From Pterobdella sp. o SKG-2022 (Eukaryota > Annelida > Clitellata > Hirudinida > Piscicolidae), in contig OZ038322.1 in the NCBI GenBank assembly GCA_964035795.1, forward strand, positions 5,942,925 through 6,006,924: 64,000 bases of DNA, written 5' to 3'. The translations under genes and the position numbers were made by a program. Under the pieces are notes generated by a model. It searched no databases and was not told the origin of the DNA. It saw only the letters and a list, made by a program, of their open reading frames with translations. Of the stretch, positions 53,901 to 64,000 are shown one piece after another (position 1 is the first letter of the stretch; each line of letters begins with the position of its first letter).

Positions 53901-56900
53901 TCATATGAATACTCCTATAAACTCAGTTTATCAAAAACATTCACATAGGAGCTTCACGCCAAACGTTCAGTCAAAACTTTTGCAAAAAATTTTGAAAAAT
54001 CCTTTTATTTCATGGGTCTGTGGAAATCGTTTTTCAAAAGTATCCGCTTATAAATACTCGAACTTTTCAAAGTCAACACAATAAATAAAAAATGTCTAAA
54101 GTTTTTGAACCATTTTTGAAAGCTTTTTGAAACTTAGAGTTAATAATTTCAGTCTTACTATGCTAACTTTTCAAATATTCTCAGCACATATCTTTTGTAT
54201 ACATACATAGAAGTTAGCCTAACTTCATTCAAGACTTACTTAAGATTTGTAACGCTACTTCAATTTTTTAAAAAACTTTCCAAAAAAGCACTTTTTCACA
54301 AAAATTATTGTATCTTAATCTTCTTACTTATAAAATAATATATATAAATTATATTGTAGAGGAGATTATCTAGAAAGTTTAGGATCAAACGATATACTAT
54401 TAATTTATAACTATTCGTATGAAAAGATCACCACTGATAAACTTGTGACTGATTCGTAATGCAAATGCATTGAAAACTACGTAAAGGATTGATTAATAGT
54501 ATGAAGCTTATCGTAGGATGTATTATCAGTGAGTTTTAATGGTTTTGACATTCATAAATGCAACGAGCAATTAAGTAACACAGGATTATTTGAAAATAAA
54601 TCTTAACTTTTTGATGTTTTATTTCGGCAATAAATCACTTTATTTTGTCACTTTCTTAATTAACACAAACAAACAATCTAAAAAATATGTAAATGCAATT
54701 AAAAATAAGGGAAAAAGTAAATAGAAAATATAAGTTTGTTTCAAGATGATTAATCGGCCAAAAACGGGGGCGTTTGTCGGCCATGTCGCCATAAATAATT
54801 GTTATTGTCTTGAATCAGTCCCGTTAATTAAAACACCAACCCAAATCTTTAGCTTGTTTTATTAAGATACCATCATTTTGCAAGTGATTATCACATATGT
54901 GCTCAAATTGACCCGTTCAAAGCCAGGAGTTTCTTAAAAATGTATTCCGTGTTTTCTAAAATTGCTTGATGAAATAAGAGCTTATTTTACTAAAATTTGA
55001 ACTTAATTGTGGTTATAGAAATACTTGGAAAAAATGATGTATAAAAAGCCTTGTGATGATCAAAACACTAAACCTCCTAATACGTGAAAACATAAAAAAA
55101 TGAAGTTTCTGAAACATGTTAAAGAATCATTCAATGCACAAGAATCTTTTATGAATTACTTTGAATAGTGGTTATTACATTAAGTCATTGTTCAAGCTTA
55201 AGATTTGTCGAAAATTTTGAAAAGCTCGAGTGTTTTAGTATCTGTGATTGATTCTTATTTACATAATAAACCACTAGAGAAAGTTTCAGAGAAATTTTTG
55301 AAAACTAAATGTGATATAAAGCTGTGAGGTTTTAATCGAAGGGAAACTACTAGTGTAAAGAATTGGGTTTGACTTTTCTCTAAGATGCTTCAATTTAGTT
55401 TTATCTATCGAATTATAAGGCTTAACTCATTGTTAAGCTGTGATGCTGCTAGTGATGATATTTTTATATTGAAAGACTTTGTTTTATTGAAACCGAAGAC
55501 GATTTTTTGATTTTTTCTTTCACATTTTTGAAGCATTATTTTAACGACCTTATGTTTGATCAATTTTTTTTCATTATCATTTTAACAATATTCTCTTTTT
55601 TTCATTGCTTCAACGCTAGCATTTTCACAACACTTCAACTCTTTAACGATTTTAATTATTTATGAACAGGTTTTTTTTAAATTTGAATTTTTTATAGCGG
55701 TATTCATTTTGAAATCACTTTGTATATTTAAACTCAATACACCCATCCATAAATTTTGAGTGATGATTTGCAAATAAAGAATTTTTGAACTTATTAAATT
55801 TTAAAAACCATTAATCATTTCAATCTTTTTCATTGGACGAAAAAACCTTTTTTGAAATTCTATATAAGAGAAGGAATAATTCTATATAAGAGAAGGGATT
55901 CCTCAAGTTGAGCTGTGCGGGGTCGAATTAACGATGAAAAATGAATGTTAATGACTGTTTTTATCGTGCTCAAATGAATGAAAACTGCAGCTCTTACTTG
56001 AATGTCCACCCATGTGTTGCTATCGCAATTTACTTTTATCTTTTGAACACTTTTTAAAGCCCTATCAAAAGTCAATTTTCTGCTTGACCCTATCTAACAT
56101 TTTGTAAATTGCTCTTCAAAGGTGACAAAAATAGAAACTGAAAAAGTTATAAAATAATCAATCAGACGTGTCTTTGATGTTGAAAAAGCTGAAAATAATT
56201 TATTGATGTTTTAAGCTAGGCACTCAAGATTTTAGCGTTTACTTTGTGCTCTCATTTATGGTGAATTCTTAGCAATTATTAAAAAGGATAAGCTTCGTGT
56301 GTTCATAAAACTTACAAAAGCATTGTGTTTCCGCTCTCATTTTATTCTTTTTAAGCTACAACTTTAATTAAATAGTTGGTCGTTAAAGTGTTTAAAGATA
56401 TAAAATATATATATTTATGTTAGCACTAATCATTTATTTTGAAAAGAGTCTAAGCATTGTACGAAAGATGGTTCAGGTTCCGAGAAGTCCACAAGTGGTT
56501 GTCACCTGAGATTCAAGGAAAAGAAATGGTGAACTTCAAGTCTATTCAACAAACCCCAGTTTTCCAAAAAAAAAAAGTATCGAGCAAGCTCTTCTTCCAG
56601 CTTTCCTCCATCAAAACCCGTTTGATGGATATGTCATTGCTACTTTTTGCATAACAACTCGAGAACAACCAGGATTTCATTTGATCGTCTAAAAATTCAC
56701 AATCCGTACCACTTACACAATCACTTCTTTTTATGTCAAAGTTCACCAGTGACCTGGGTCTCGAAGCCTTTGGACTGACACTGTAGGAGCAGTAGAACTA
56801 ATTGAGATGTGGAAGGTATTGATGGGATGGAGTCTAGCTCAAAAAGTCTAAGGGTTTTCGAAACAAAAAAAATAAAGATGGGTTTTCAGGTACGTTATGC

Positions 56901-58133
56901 TACGTCGTTTCATATTTTTATATTCATTTGCAGTTGGATATGAACTAAGGGGTGTGTTGGAGCCGATTGGTTGTTGTTTTTCGAGAGGTTTTCATCTACG
57001 CTAATATTTCTAAGACTTGAACAAAAACGTTGACGGTTTGTTTTGTTTGTTTTATTTTTTTTTCTTTGAAGTTCATGCAATAAAAATATGATTGAAAACA
57101 ATAGTGACCTAAAACAATGGTAAAGTCTTGTTTCGAGAGAGATGTTTTAAAGGTGAATGTGCAGGGCAATAGTTTGCAACATTTCTTCTCTTTCGGGTCT
57201 AAAATAATGGCCGCTGGAAAGCTTTTAAATGAGAAAGATTTGCAACAAGCGAAGGTTTTTCATCCAAATATCCTGTTTATTTTTCATTTTTATTTATTTT
57301 TCATCACAATTTAAATAAATATATTAGAATTATTATTTTTCAAAAGTTTTTTGTTAGTTGAAATAAATATCAAGTTGTTCAATTGAATGAAAACTTTTTG
57401 GTTTAGAGTTGAACGAAAAGTAAATTTAAGTTTGCATTGAGTTTGTAAATTAAACCGAAATTTGTTCATATTTTATTGCAGTCTTTTTTAAACTTTAATC
57501 TCGCTTAAATAAATATTAGAATTTTAGTTTTTAATTTTTTTATAAAACTCATTTTTGTTCATAAAATTTGAGTTAATGATAAATTTCATAAATTTTCAAA
57601 ATGAAATATGGATATTCTGTTTCATTGGTGCCATCAAGTAGAGCTTCATGGAGCATAGATCAACATTACAGACTGTTGACATTTCCACAAATCTTCACAT
57701 CTATCATGCCACATCACTTTCATATGCAGATTAATGAGTAGTCTTACAAACTATCATTTTGAGGTATAGAATATTTTAAACGAAATAAAAAAAAATTGAA
57801 AAATCAACGCCGTCGACTGTCTGAAATAAGAATAAAGTGATAGGATAGAATAGATTGATAAAATATGAAAAATTAAAAAATATTGAAGATTGATTAGACA
57901 AATTAAATCGATAAAATAGGTAGAAACAATGAGACCTGCTCTTCTTGGTTGGAGTCTTCATTAATGATGAGACTACAAGGCCTCTGTTTGTCTACTGGGC
58001 TGTTGAGAGTTTGTTCTACATTCAAAGAGTTATCGATTCGATTTTTGTTGGTTTTGAAGGAAAGTGCAACCAAAACCCTCTGCACTGTTTTTTTAAACTT
58101 TTTGTCACTTTTTCTCGTTTCATCTCTTTTCAT
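47960..58133 (-). CDS. Probable N-terminal exons of the same RhoGEF gene
   Basis: Minus-strand candidates, 5' to 3': 58,133-57,936 (ATG; KKFKKTVQRVLVALSF); 56,944-56,894 (alternative start MKRRSIT); 56,780-56,717 (VSPKASRPRSLVNFDI); 56,093-55,998 (KLTFDRALKSVQKIKVNC); 51,080-50,909; 50,782-50,753; 50,697-50,575 (LNEASRVESIKSFYHF); 50,436-50,369 (SLLKRRGRRRAICASK); 48,238-47,960 (AGRHWSFGDASKTFPNYF). Most consecutive junctions agree in phase, and the last joins exon 45,104 in phase 0 if donor gtctgc (47,959) is used. There is no known domain: basic, Ser-rich and presumably disordered, as in the N-terminal halves of PLEKHG-type RhoGEFs. The link between 57,936 and 56,944 does not match in phase, so an exon is missing or the first exon is wrong. 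Confidence 0.45.
51999..52217 (+). other. Unsupported ORF with codon-like content
   Basis: The plus-strand frame ends in a charged stretch (EYLGCVEREEQKLGELKS then Lys/Ser/Asn-rich). It lies antisense in the large RhoGEF intron 55,997-51,081. There is no homology that I recognise and no splice context; it could be a fragment of a retro-copied gene. The rest of this 5-kb intron shows nothing clear. Confidence 0.2.
52218..55997. other. Large intron, nothing recognised
   Basis: AT-rich sequence of the presumed RhoGEF intron. At 55,857-55,900 the word ATTCTATATAAGAGAAGG is directly duplicated (period 22 bp). No other structure was seen. Confidence 0.4.
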
Positions 58134-59189
58134 AATTGTGATATATACTCGAGAAGTGATGAAAAATCTTTTAGCGTTATTAACATATATCTTATAATTT
58201 ACATCAAAAAATAAAAGCGACGGAAATTTTTACGTAATTTTGTAATTTGATTTATTGACTTTAAAAAGATTTTTTTATTAAACAGCATGTGTTCTTAGTT
58301 TTCACTATATGCAGTCTCAATGTTTGAAGATTGTTAAAACACTCGTCTTTAACAACGTTGATAACTTTAACCAGAAAAATGAAATTGTCTTTAACCACAA
58401 AAACGATACATAAATTCCATCTTTCATGCAATTTCACAAATGTTTCCAAAAAATAAAAAAAATTTACATTAAAATTATTCTAAACGGCTTTCAGGAACGA
58501 ATCGCAAGAAGCCGTACTTATATACGCTTGTGCCTCTCACTTCTCGACATTCGAAAATCATTTGATTTATAGAATAAAATTTGATATTCATATAATAAAT
58601 ATCAAATTAAAACTGAACACGACAGAAAAACCAATTTTGAAATTCTATAATAAATATTGAAAAGTTTTACTAGGACTTTTTTTTGAGTTTTAATAGAAAA
58701 TTTTAAAATTATTTTTACTTTTTCGATGATTTTTTTTAAATGATGAAGTTTTTATGTAAAACAAATTTATTTAATAGTTAAATGCATCAATTACCAACTT
58801 ACTTACTGAAATTAAAATTCCATGTAAACAAGTCTGTGAAACAAAGACTTGATCGAAAGTTTAGGCATCCCAAACCTAAGTTCTAGTCATTTGATTTTTT
58901 TTTATGTAAAATATAAATACTTGTTGAAAAGTTAGTAATCATCTTCTAAAATTGATTTTTGGTTAAGTCGGGACATGAATAGATTAAAAATTCAGAATAT
59001 GTGTTGGTTTTTTGTTAACCTTACATAAATAATAATTCATACTATTTTAAGTCATTCAAAAAAATTATAAATTAATTCAAGGTTGAAACTTAAAAAGAAG
59101 ATATTTTTGTACAAACATCTTATAAATAGATCTGAGTAAAGTAAGTTCTTAGTAAAAATAGATCTACATCAAGAAAAAACAAGAAAATC
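58134..59189. other. Region between divergent RhoGEF and UBASH3 genes
   Basis: About 1 kb separates the first candidate RhoGEF exon (minus) from the UBASH3 start (plus). It should hold both promoters. Apart from the TATA-like word at 59,121 I see no defined element. Confidence 0.4.
59121..59128 (+). promoter_or_regulatory. TATA-like box of UBASH3
   Basis: TATAAATA 62-69 bp upstream of the UBASH3 ATG (59,190). If used, transcription would begin near 59,150 and give a short leader of about 40 nt. In so AT-rich a sequence such a word can occur by chance. Confidence 0.35.
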
Positions 59190-62100
59190 ATGTCTTCATT
59201 GGAACTACCTCCTCGTCGCCACCTCAAAGGTCAGGAGTTGACCATTCGTCGTAACAGAACATCCTTAGAAATCCTCTTACAAATGGGTTTTCTAAAGCAC
59301 AGAGCGTAAGTTTATTTTCAACAATATTTTGATATTTACCCAAGTTGATCTATCTGCTTATCATGAATAAATGATTATAGTGAGAAATCATTGGCTGCTA
59401 CGGGAGATCGGGGAGTACAGCTTGCTTGTGATTGGTTCTTATTTCATTCCTTCTAGTTATGATATCAATCAACACAATAGCTTATAGCCTAATTTTTAAA
59501 AAATTTACCATAAGGTAGCTTGATGGTGAATTTTTTATAAATCAAAAAGCTTCATAAATTAATACGCCTATGAACCATTGTTTTCATTTACTCCATTTTG
59601 TTCACAGACTAATACTTTAATTATTTTAGTTAATTTTCATAATATTCTAACATTATTACATGAATATTCTTGAAGGTTGTTGTCACATGTGAGAGACCCT
59701 CATCTGGACGATACAGGGGCTTCGCGAGAGTATATCCTCTATCTTGTGCCCCTTGGTCCTTTGCAACAAAGCTTCCTTTCTTTTTGGCAGAAATCTTTTG
59801 TTGAGTGTGGCTGGAATAGAGCTCACTGTTATTTTCCTCATATTACTTTGTGCTCTTTCTTCAAGGTGATTGATTCTATCTTATCAATTATCATTATTGT
59901 TACTGTCATTGTATTATTTTAATTAAGTTTACATTTTTATAGCGCACAATATAAAAAAAATGTTTGATTGAAAATTCTTGTATAATTTTCATTACAGTAT
60001 AATTTGTTTCAATCATGGGTGAAGTTTCAATTAAAATCTTTCACAGTCTCCGAACAATTTGGTGTCCCACTTATCTCACACCATCAAATCCATCCTTGAA
60101 AAACAACTCATCCAACTAGACAAATTAGAATTTGATTATTTTTCATCTGCTAACTTTGTAGGACTTTTTATAACAGAAAAATATGCTAGCATCTTCAAGA
60201 AACTTATATCAGACTTTGTCACAGCCATGAAAAAGTCAGGTTAGAAATATATTTGTATACAGAAATTTTAATATAAAATGTCAATTTTGAATAAGATATA
60301 TAGTTCGATGTAAGAAATTTTATAAGTTCCAGTGTGCATATAGCGTTTGCTGGAAAGGCTTTTTAAAATTTGAAAAAGAAAAATTTTGTTCATTTTTGAG
60401 GAAACTATTGGTTCTAAGCAATAATTAAGTTTTTGGATACGGGTATGAATGAATTAAGAAAGTTTTGATAAAACTCTACCAGTGGGTTTAAGTAAAAAAA
60501 AGAAGAAAGTTAAATATTAAAATATCCAAAACTTCAATCGTTTCATCTTCAACACCACCCAAAATTATGGAAAGATAATGTTTCTAAACTTGAAAATATT
60601 ACTTTGTTAACGGAAAGCTTCGAATCTTAATAAAATTTAATAGTGTTCATTAATATACTCATTTCATTGTGGCTAGTGAAAAATTGAAACTTTTTTTGAT
60701 TTTTGAAAATATTGACAGTCATTTAAGCTAAGTGAAAAGTCTCCTAAATTGAGAATTAAACACATAAAGACACTCGAATGGACAAAGGAGAGGCTTAGAC
60801 TAATTAATCGGATTGCAAACTTTATTTTCAGATGAGAAAATTTCAATTTAGAAACAAAGATGGTTTTAAATATTACTGGCATGTTTTTCAAAAGGAATTC
60901 AATGTTTTTATCAAGGGTAGTTTTTGGGGTCGGCTCGTTATAGGCTGCATTTGCGATTAAGGTAAGTGAGGATAGAACTTCAAACTTCACTAGGGAAACT
61001 CTTACATAAATTGAAATGTTTAAAAAAAATAAGTTAGCAATCTGTAGAAAAAATATGCACGCTAAAAGACAACTTTTGCACAAAAAATTTAAAACTTTCA
61101 TACATGCTTATTGAGCTAGGTGGAAAGTTAAACTTTATTAGGATGCAAATGAAACGTACACAGTTAAAATTGAATAGGAGATTAGGGTTTAAAATTAAAA
61201 TTTTATGATTATCTCAAGAATAATATCGCATAAACAGGCTGCAGAGGCAAGATTGAATCTTCGCAAAATATGATTCAAATTATTCATTGCGGAGAGTGAG
61301 CATTGAGTGTTTGATGGAAAGCATGGGTTGAAAAATTTAAGATGGTTGATGATTCTTTTGAAGCTACAGTGCTGAGGGACCGAAAACAATCAGCGAAGTT
61401 TTGATGCTTTAAAATACTGATACATACGTGGGCCTATGGTGAAAGTACTTACAACTTTTCGTGCCCTTTGCAGGGGTTTTTATAAATATAATATTATATA
61501 CCTTTGTGGACAACCTTAGAGAGACTGCTCCCATCAAAGCAATGTTTTGTATTACAAAGCAGAAACCCCCAATGAAAATATTTGAAAGCTGTATGAGGAA
61601 GATAGAAGCGTTTCATAAGACATAGAAAGATCACGCTGTTAGCTTGTTCTGCTAATAATTTGAATATAAAGAAAAAAGTATTTGTTCAAATGTATATCAT
61701 TAGTACTTTAGAGTTTGGCAAACTGTGGAAAATAGGTTCTCATATTTTAAATGCACTTCTGAACAAGTATGAGCATAAGAAATAAAGATATCAATAAATT
61801 TCGTTTCAGTGGCTTCTTTAGCGTTATATAATTTGGTTGTTATTGATAATTTAGTTTTTTTTTGTAAAAATGCTTGGAAATTTATCTTATAGTAACTGTT
61901 CAATAAAACTCCAAACGATGTCCCGCCAGGAGTAGAAGTGAAACCCCAAAAAAAGCCACTGCACATTTCATTAGCCTACCAGTTTCCTGCAGACAAGAGA
62001 GCTAAGCTGGAAAGTTTAGCTAGTTCCATAGACTACCAAAACACACCTGCTAAATGGGAATTGAGATTATATTCTAGAGAACCCATTCTTCCCACACAAC

Positions 62101-64000
62101 AGGTAGATTTTATCGTGGTGATGTTTGGAAGATTTGTTAGCTGTTTCAAATTCCATTTCAAGTTTCGAACTTTTGAATTAAAGGTTCGGAAGGTTTTGTA
62201 CACATATGTGGCGACGATGGTCGATGAGTTAGAGTTGTATGATAGAGATTACGTCATCGTTGATGGCTCAGAGGTGGAGAGTGGAGGTGATGGGTGGGTG
62301 GAGGGTAGATCGTGGATGACAGGTTGTTCTGGAGTCTTCCCTTTGGCCTATTCAGAGAGGTGTGCTGAAACTGAAACCTGGACCCTGCATCGGTACGCTT
62401 ACTCTTTCTTTTACATAAAAATAATTAATATCCAATGTATTTTTCATGAATTATTTATTTCTTTTTTACTTCCCCACACAGAAGTATTCCCGTAGTGAAC
62501 ACAGACTTGCAGATCGACAATGAGCAGACTGGTCCATCACAGTGGAGTACTGACCAGGTGTGTCAGCAAGTGTTATTATCATATAACTCACATAAACACA
62601 AGTTTTATAAATCGAATGAAAACATATTGGTTTAATATTCTCTGTAAATCTAAAAGCAATATGATAAAATTAAACACACTAGTTCACAAATTTTTTTAAG
62701 CAAAATAATATTTTCAAGTAAAGCTTTGTATCTTAATAAAATTTATTATTATTCTTAAATATTCTCATATATCACTAGTTCAAAAGTTTATTAATGCACG
62801 AAGCTTTTGGATTTAGTATGAAATCATCATTGACCTGATTCAACAATAAGTCGAAAAACTTAGTGCATTGATAAGCTTGTGAGCTATCACTTAAATTATT
62901 CTTTTATTTAAAACGAAGGTTTTTCTAAACATTTCAGTTTCATCATCAAGCTGAAATTTTTTAAGGTTATAATTTGACTGTTGTACTGAGGTGGGGAAAC
63001 TCAATGAATCGCACACCACAGAATAACGCCACTCCTTCAACTTCAAACACGCCTGAGTATTTGGACACCAAATGCACACCACTTCTGTCCACCCATCTCG
63101 AATCCATTTTCGAGTCCACAGAGACTCACGACAAAAACAAAGGTAATTATATAGCGTTTTTTTTTTTGGTTTTTTTTCACCGTTTTCTAGTTTCCTTTTA
63201 ATGGGGTGAAACTTGAAAGCACACTGGGAACAGGTACTAATTGTTGGCCCAACGCAAAATCGAATTCGGTAATTTAAATAATTAGTCAAACTACACTAGC
63301 TGAGCTATACTGACCACTTTTATATCGTAATATAAAACACTAAGGGTTTGAAAGTTTATTGAAATACGAAGCTATCCCATTTTCAAAAAATTATCATCAG
63401 GTTTTGAAACATTGTACTTTAATAAACTTTCCAACTTTTGTGTTTTAATTAACTACATTTTTCATAGACTTCAATCATTTTGAACCAAAGTTTTTAACGT
63501 TTTTTTTGCAGCTTCAGAAGCGACAGAGGAGGCATCGGAGGAAAGCAAGGATGATTGTTATGGTCCTCTGCCTGATGTCGCCACCACACACACCTCATTC
63601 CCTCCCATCAACTACTCCGGTATGATTAATCACCTAATGACTGCTTATTGTATTTTATATATTTACTTCTTTAAAAATACTGATACAATTGTATGAGAAA
63701 CAAACATGTTTTCCAGTGTTTCTCATACAATTACATCATAAAGGAAATCACTTGATAATGTAGCTTTTCTTACGAAATTTTTTTACTTAATAAAATTTCT
63801 CGTGAAAAACTTAATTTATTTTTTGGTAAATACTTCGTGTTTGTTTCGATTACTTTTTTATGTAATTTTCATATAGATCTTTCTATTTATGTAGTTTCCA
63901 TGTAGATTTTTGCATAGAATTGAACACCGAATGGCAGGGAGGCACGAAGGTGGGTGTGTGGGCAGAGTTTCCAGGCAACTGCTTGTGGTCAGACACGGAG
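59190..64000 (+). CDS. UBASH3: UBASH3 (Sts/TULA) protein, 5' two thirds, cut by window end
   Basis: Exons: 59,190-59,305; 59,381-59,434; 59,676-59,865; 60,047-60,239; 61,939-62,102; 62,184-62,392; 62,482-62,557; 63,022-63,142; 63,512-63,619; ~63,938-64,000. All phases agree. Order of domains: UBA (SLEILLQMGFLKHRA, EKSLAATGDRGVQLA, DWLLSHVRDPHLDD), 2H-type phosphoesterase with its two H-x-T/S motifs (PHITLCSFF; LHISLAYQF), SH3 (YTYVATMVDELELYDRDYV ... RSWMTGCSGVFPLAY), a Ser/Thr/Glu-rich linker, and the beginning of the histidine-phosphatase domain with RQLLVVRHGE at the window end. UBASH3 proteins bind ubiquitin and dephosphorylate Tyr-kinase pathway proteins; vertebrates have UBASH3A and B, and I cannot assign this to one. 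The acceptor of the last exon (atggcag) is weak and uncertain. The start ATG is the first in frame and gives the usual N terminus. Confidence 0.93.
60585..60680 (+). repeat. Dispersed ~90-bp repeat, copy
   Basis: AAACTTGAAAATATTACTTT ... AAAGCTTCGAATCTTAATAAAATTTAATAGTG ... TTTCATTGTGGCTAGTG. It matches 5,690-5,778 and the reverse of 9,717-9,815, and more loosely 62,705-62,785. It lies in a UBASH3 intron. Confidence 0.7.
62705..62785 (+). repeat. Dispersed ~90-bp repeat, diverged copy
   Basis: AATATTTTCAAGTAAAGCTT + TGTATCTTAATAAAATTTATTATT with a diverged right end (ATATCACTAGTTC instead of TTGTGGCTAGTG). It lies in a UBASH3 intron. Confidence 0.55.
63190..63320 (-). mobile_element. Degenerate tRNA-derived SINE, copy 4
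   Basis: The reverse complement shows TAGCTCAGCTAGTGTAGTTTGACTAATTATT, an AATTCGATTTTGCGTTGGGCC arm and CAATTAGTACCTGTTCCCAGTGTG, the same order as copies 1 and 2 but with many substitutions and a lost tail. Intronic in UBASH3, antisense to it. Confidence 0.6.
63334..63447. mobile_element. Hairpin MITE-like element
   Basis: AAAACACTAAGGGTTTGAAA... at the left and ...TTTCCAACTTTTGTGTTTT at the right are inverted copies over about 33 bp, with a ~45-bp centre containing TACGAAGCT. No ORF. It lies in a UBASH3 intron immediately next to SINE copy 4. Confidence 0.6.

Overview
This is an AT-rich (roughly 70 % by eye) piece of an animal nuclear genome. Genes are split into many short exons (about 60-300 bp, a few as small as 22-30 bp) and embedded in LINE, DNA-transposon, SINE and microsatellite debris. 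Nothing looks bacterial or viral. The gene set (SMYD5, CCDC47, a ciliary CFAP92-type protein, UBASH3, a DH-PH RhoGEF) points to a non-vertebrate metazoan with motile cilia. I cannot fix the phylum.

Layout. 1-2.1 kb: LINE 3' fragment and unexplained sequence. 2.2-7.6 kb (-): an unrecognised single-pass membrane protein gene whose large intron holds two LINE fragments (2.7-5.5 kb). 8-9.1 kb: hairpin element, tRNA-derived SINE, LINE fragment. 9.9-12.1 kb: a structurally complete but stop-ridden Tigger/pogo element. 12.6-13.3 kb: LINE 3' fragment. 13.5-14.7 kb (+): an apparently intronless SMYD5 methyltransferase. 16-18.7 kb (-): F-box/LRR gene (FBXO39-like). 19.7-20.2 kb: LINE fragment. 20.9-26.4 kb (-): CFAP92/KIAA1257-type ciliary gene. 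27.2-31.4 kb (-): CCDC47, almost complete. 32.6-58.1 kb (-): a RhoGEF with complete DH and PH domains, closest in my reading to PLEKHG7; its introns hold a perfect (ACT)170 array and a 0.5-kb AAT-rich tract. 59.2-64 kb (+): UBASH3 (UBA, 2H phosphoesterase, SH3), cut off by the window end at the RHGE motif of its histidine-phosphatase domain.

The exon models were built by hand from reading frame, splice dinucleotides and phase. For CCDC47, UBASH3, the RhoGEF core and most of the CFAP92 gene, every junction keeps phase, which is strong internal support. The genes are unrelated housekeeping, ciliary and signalling genes; I see no operon-like cooperation and no clear previously undescribed system. 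The most interesting points are the micro-exons, the intronless SMYD5, microsatellites lying next to splice sites, the 170-copy perfect trinucleotide array and the related families of short hairpin elements.
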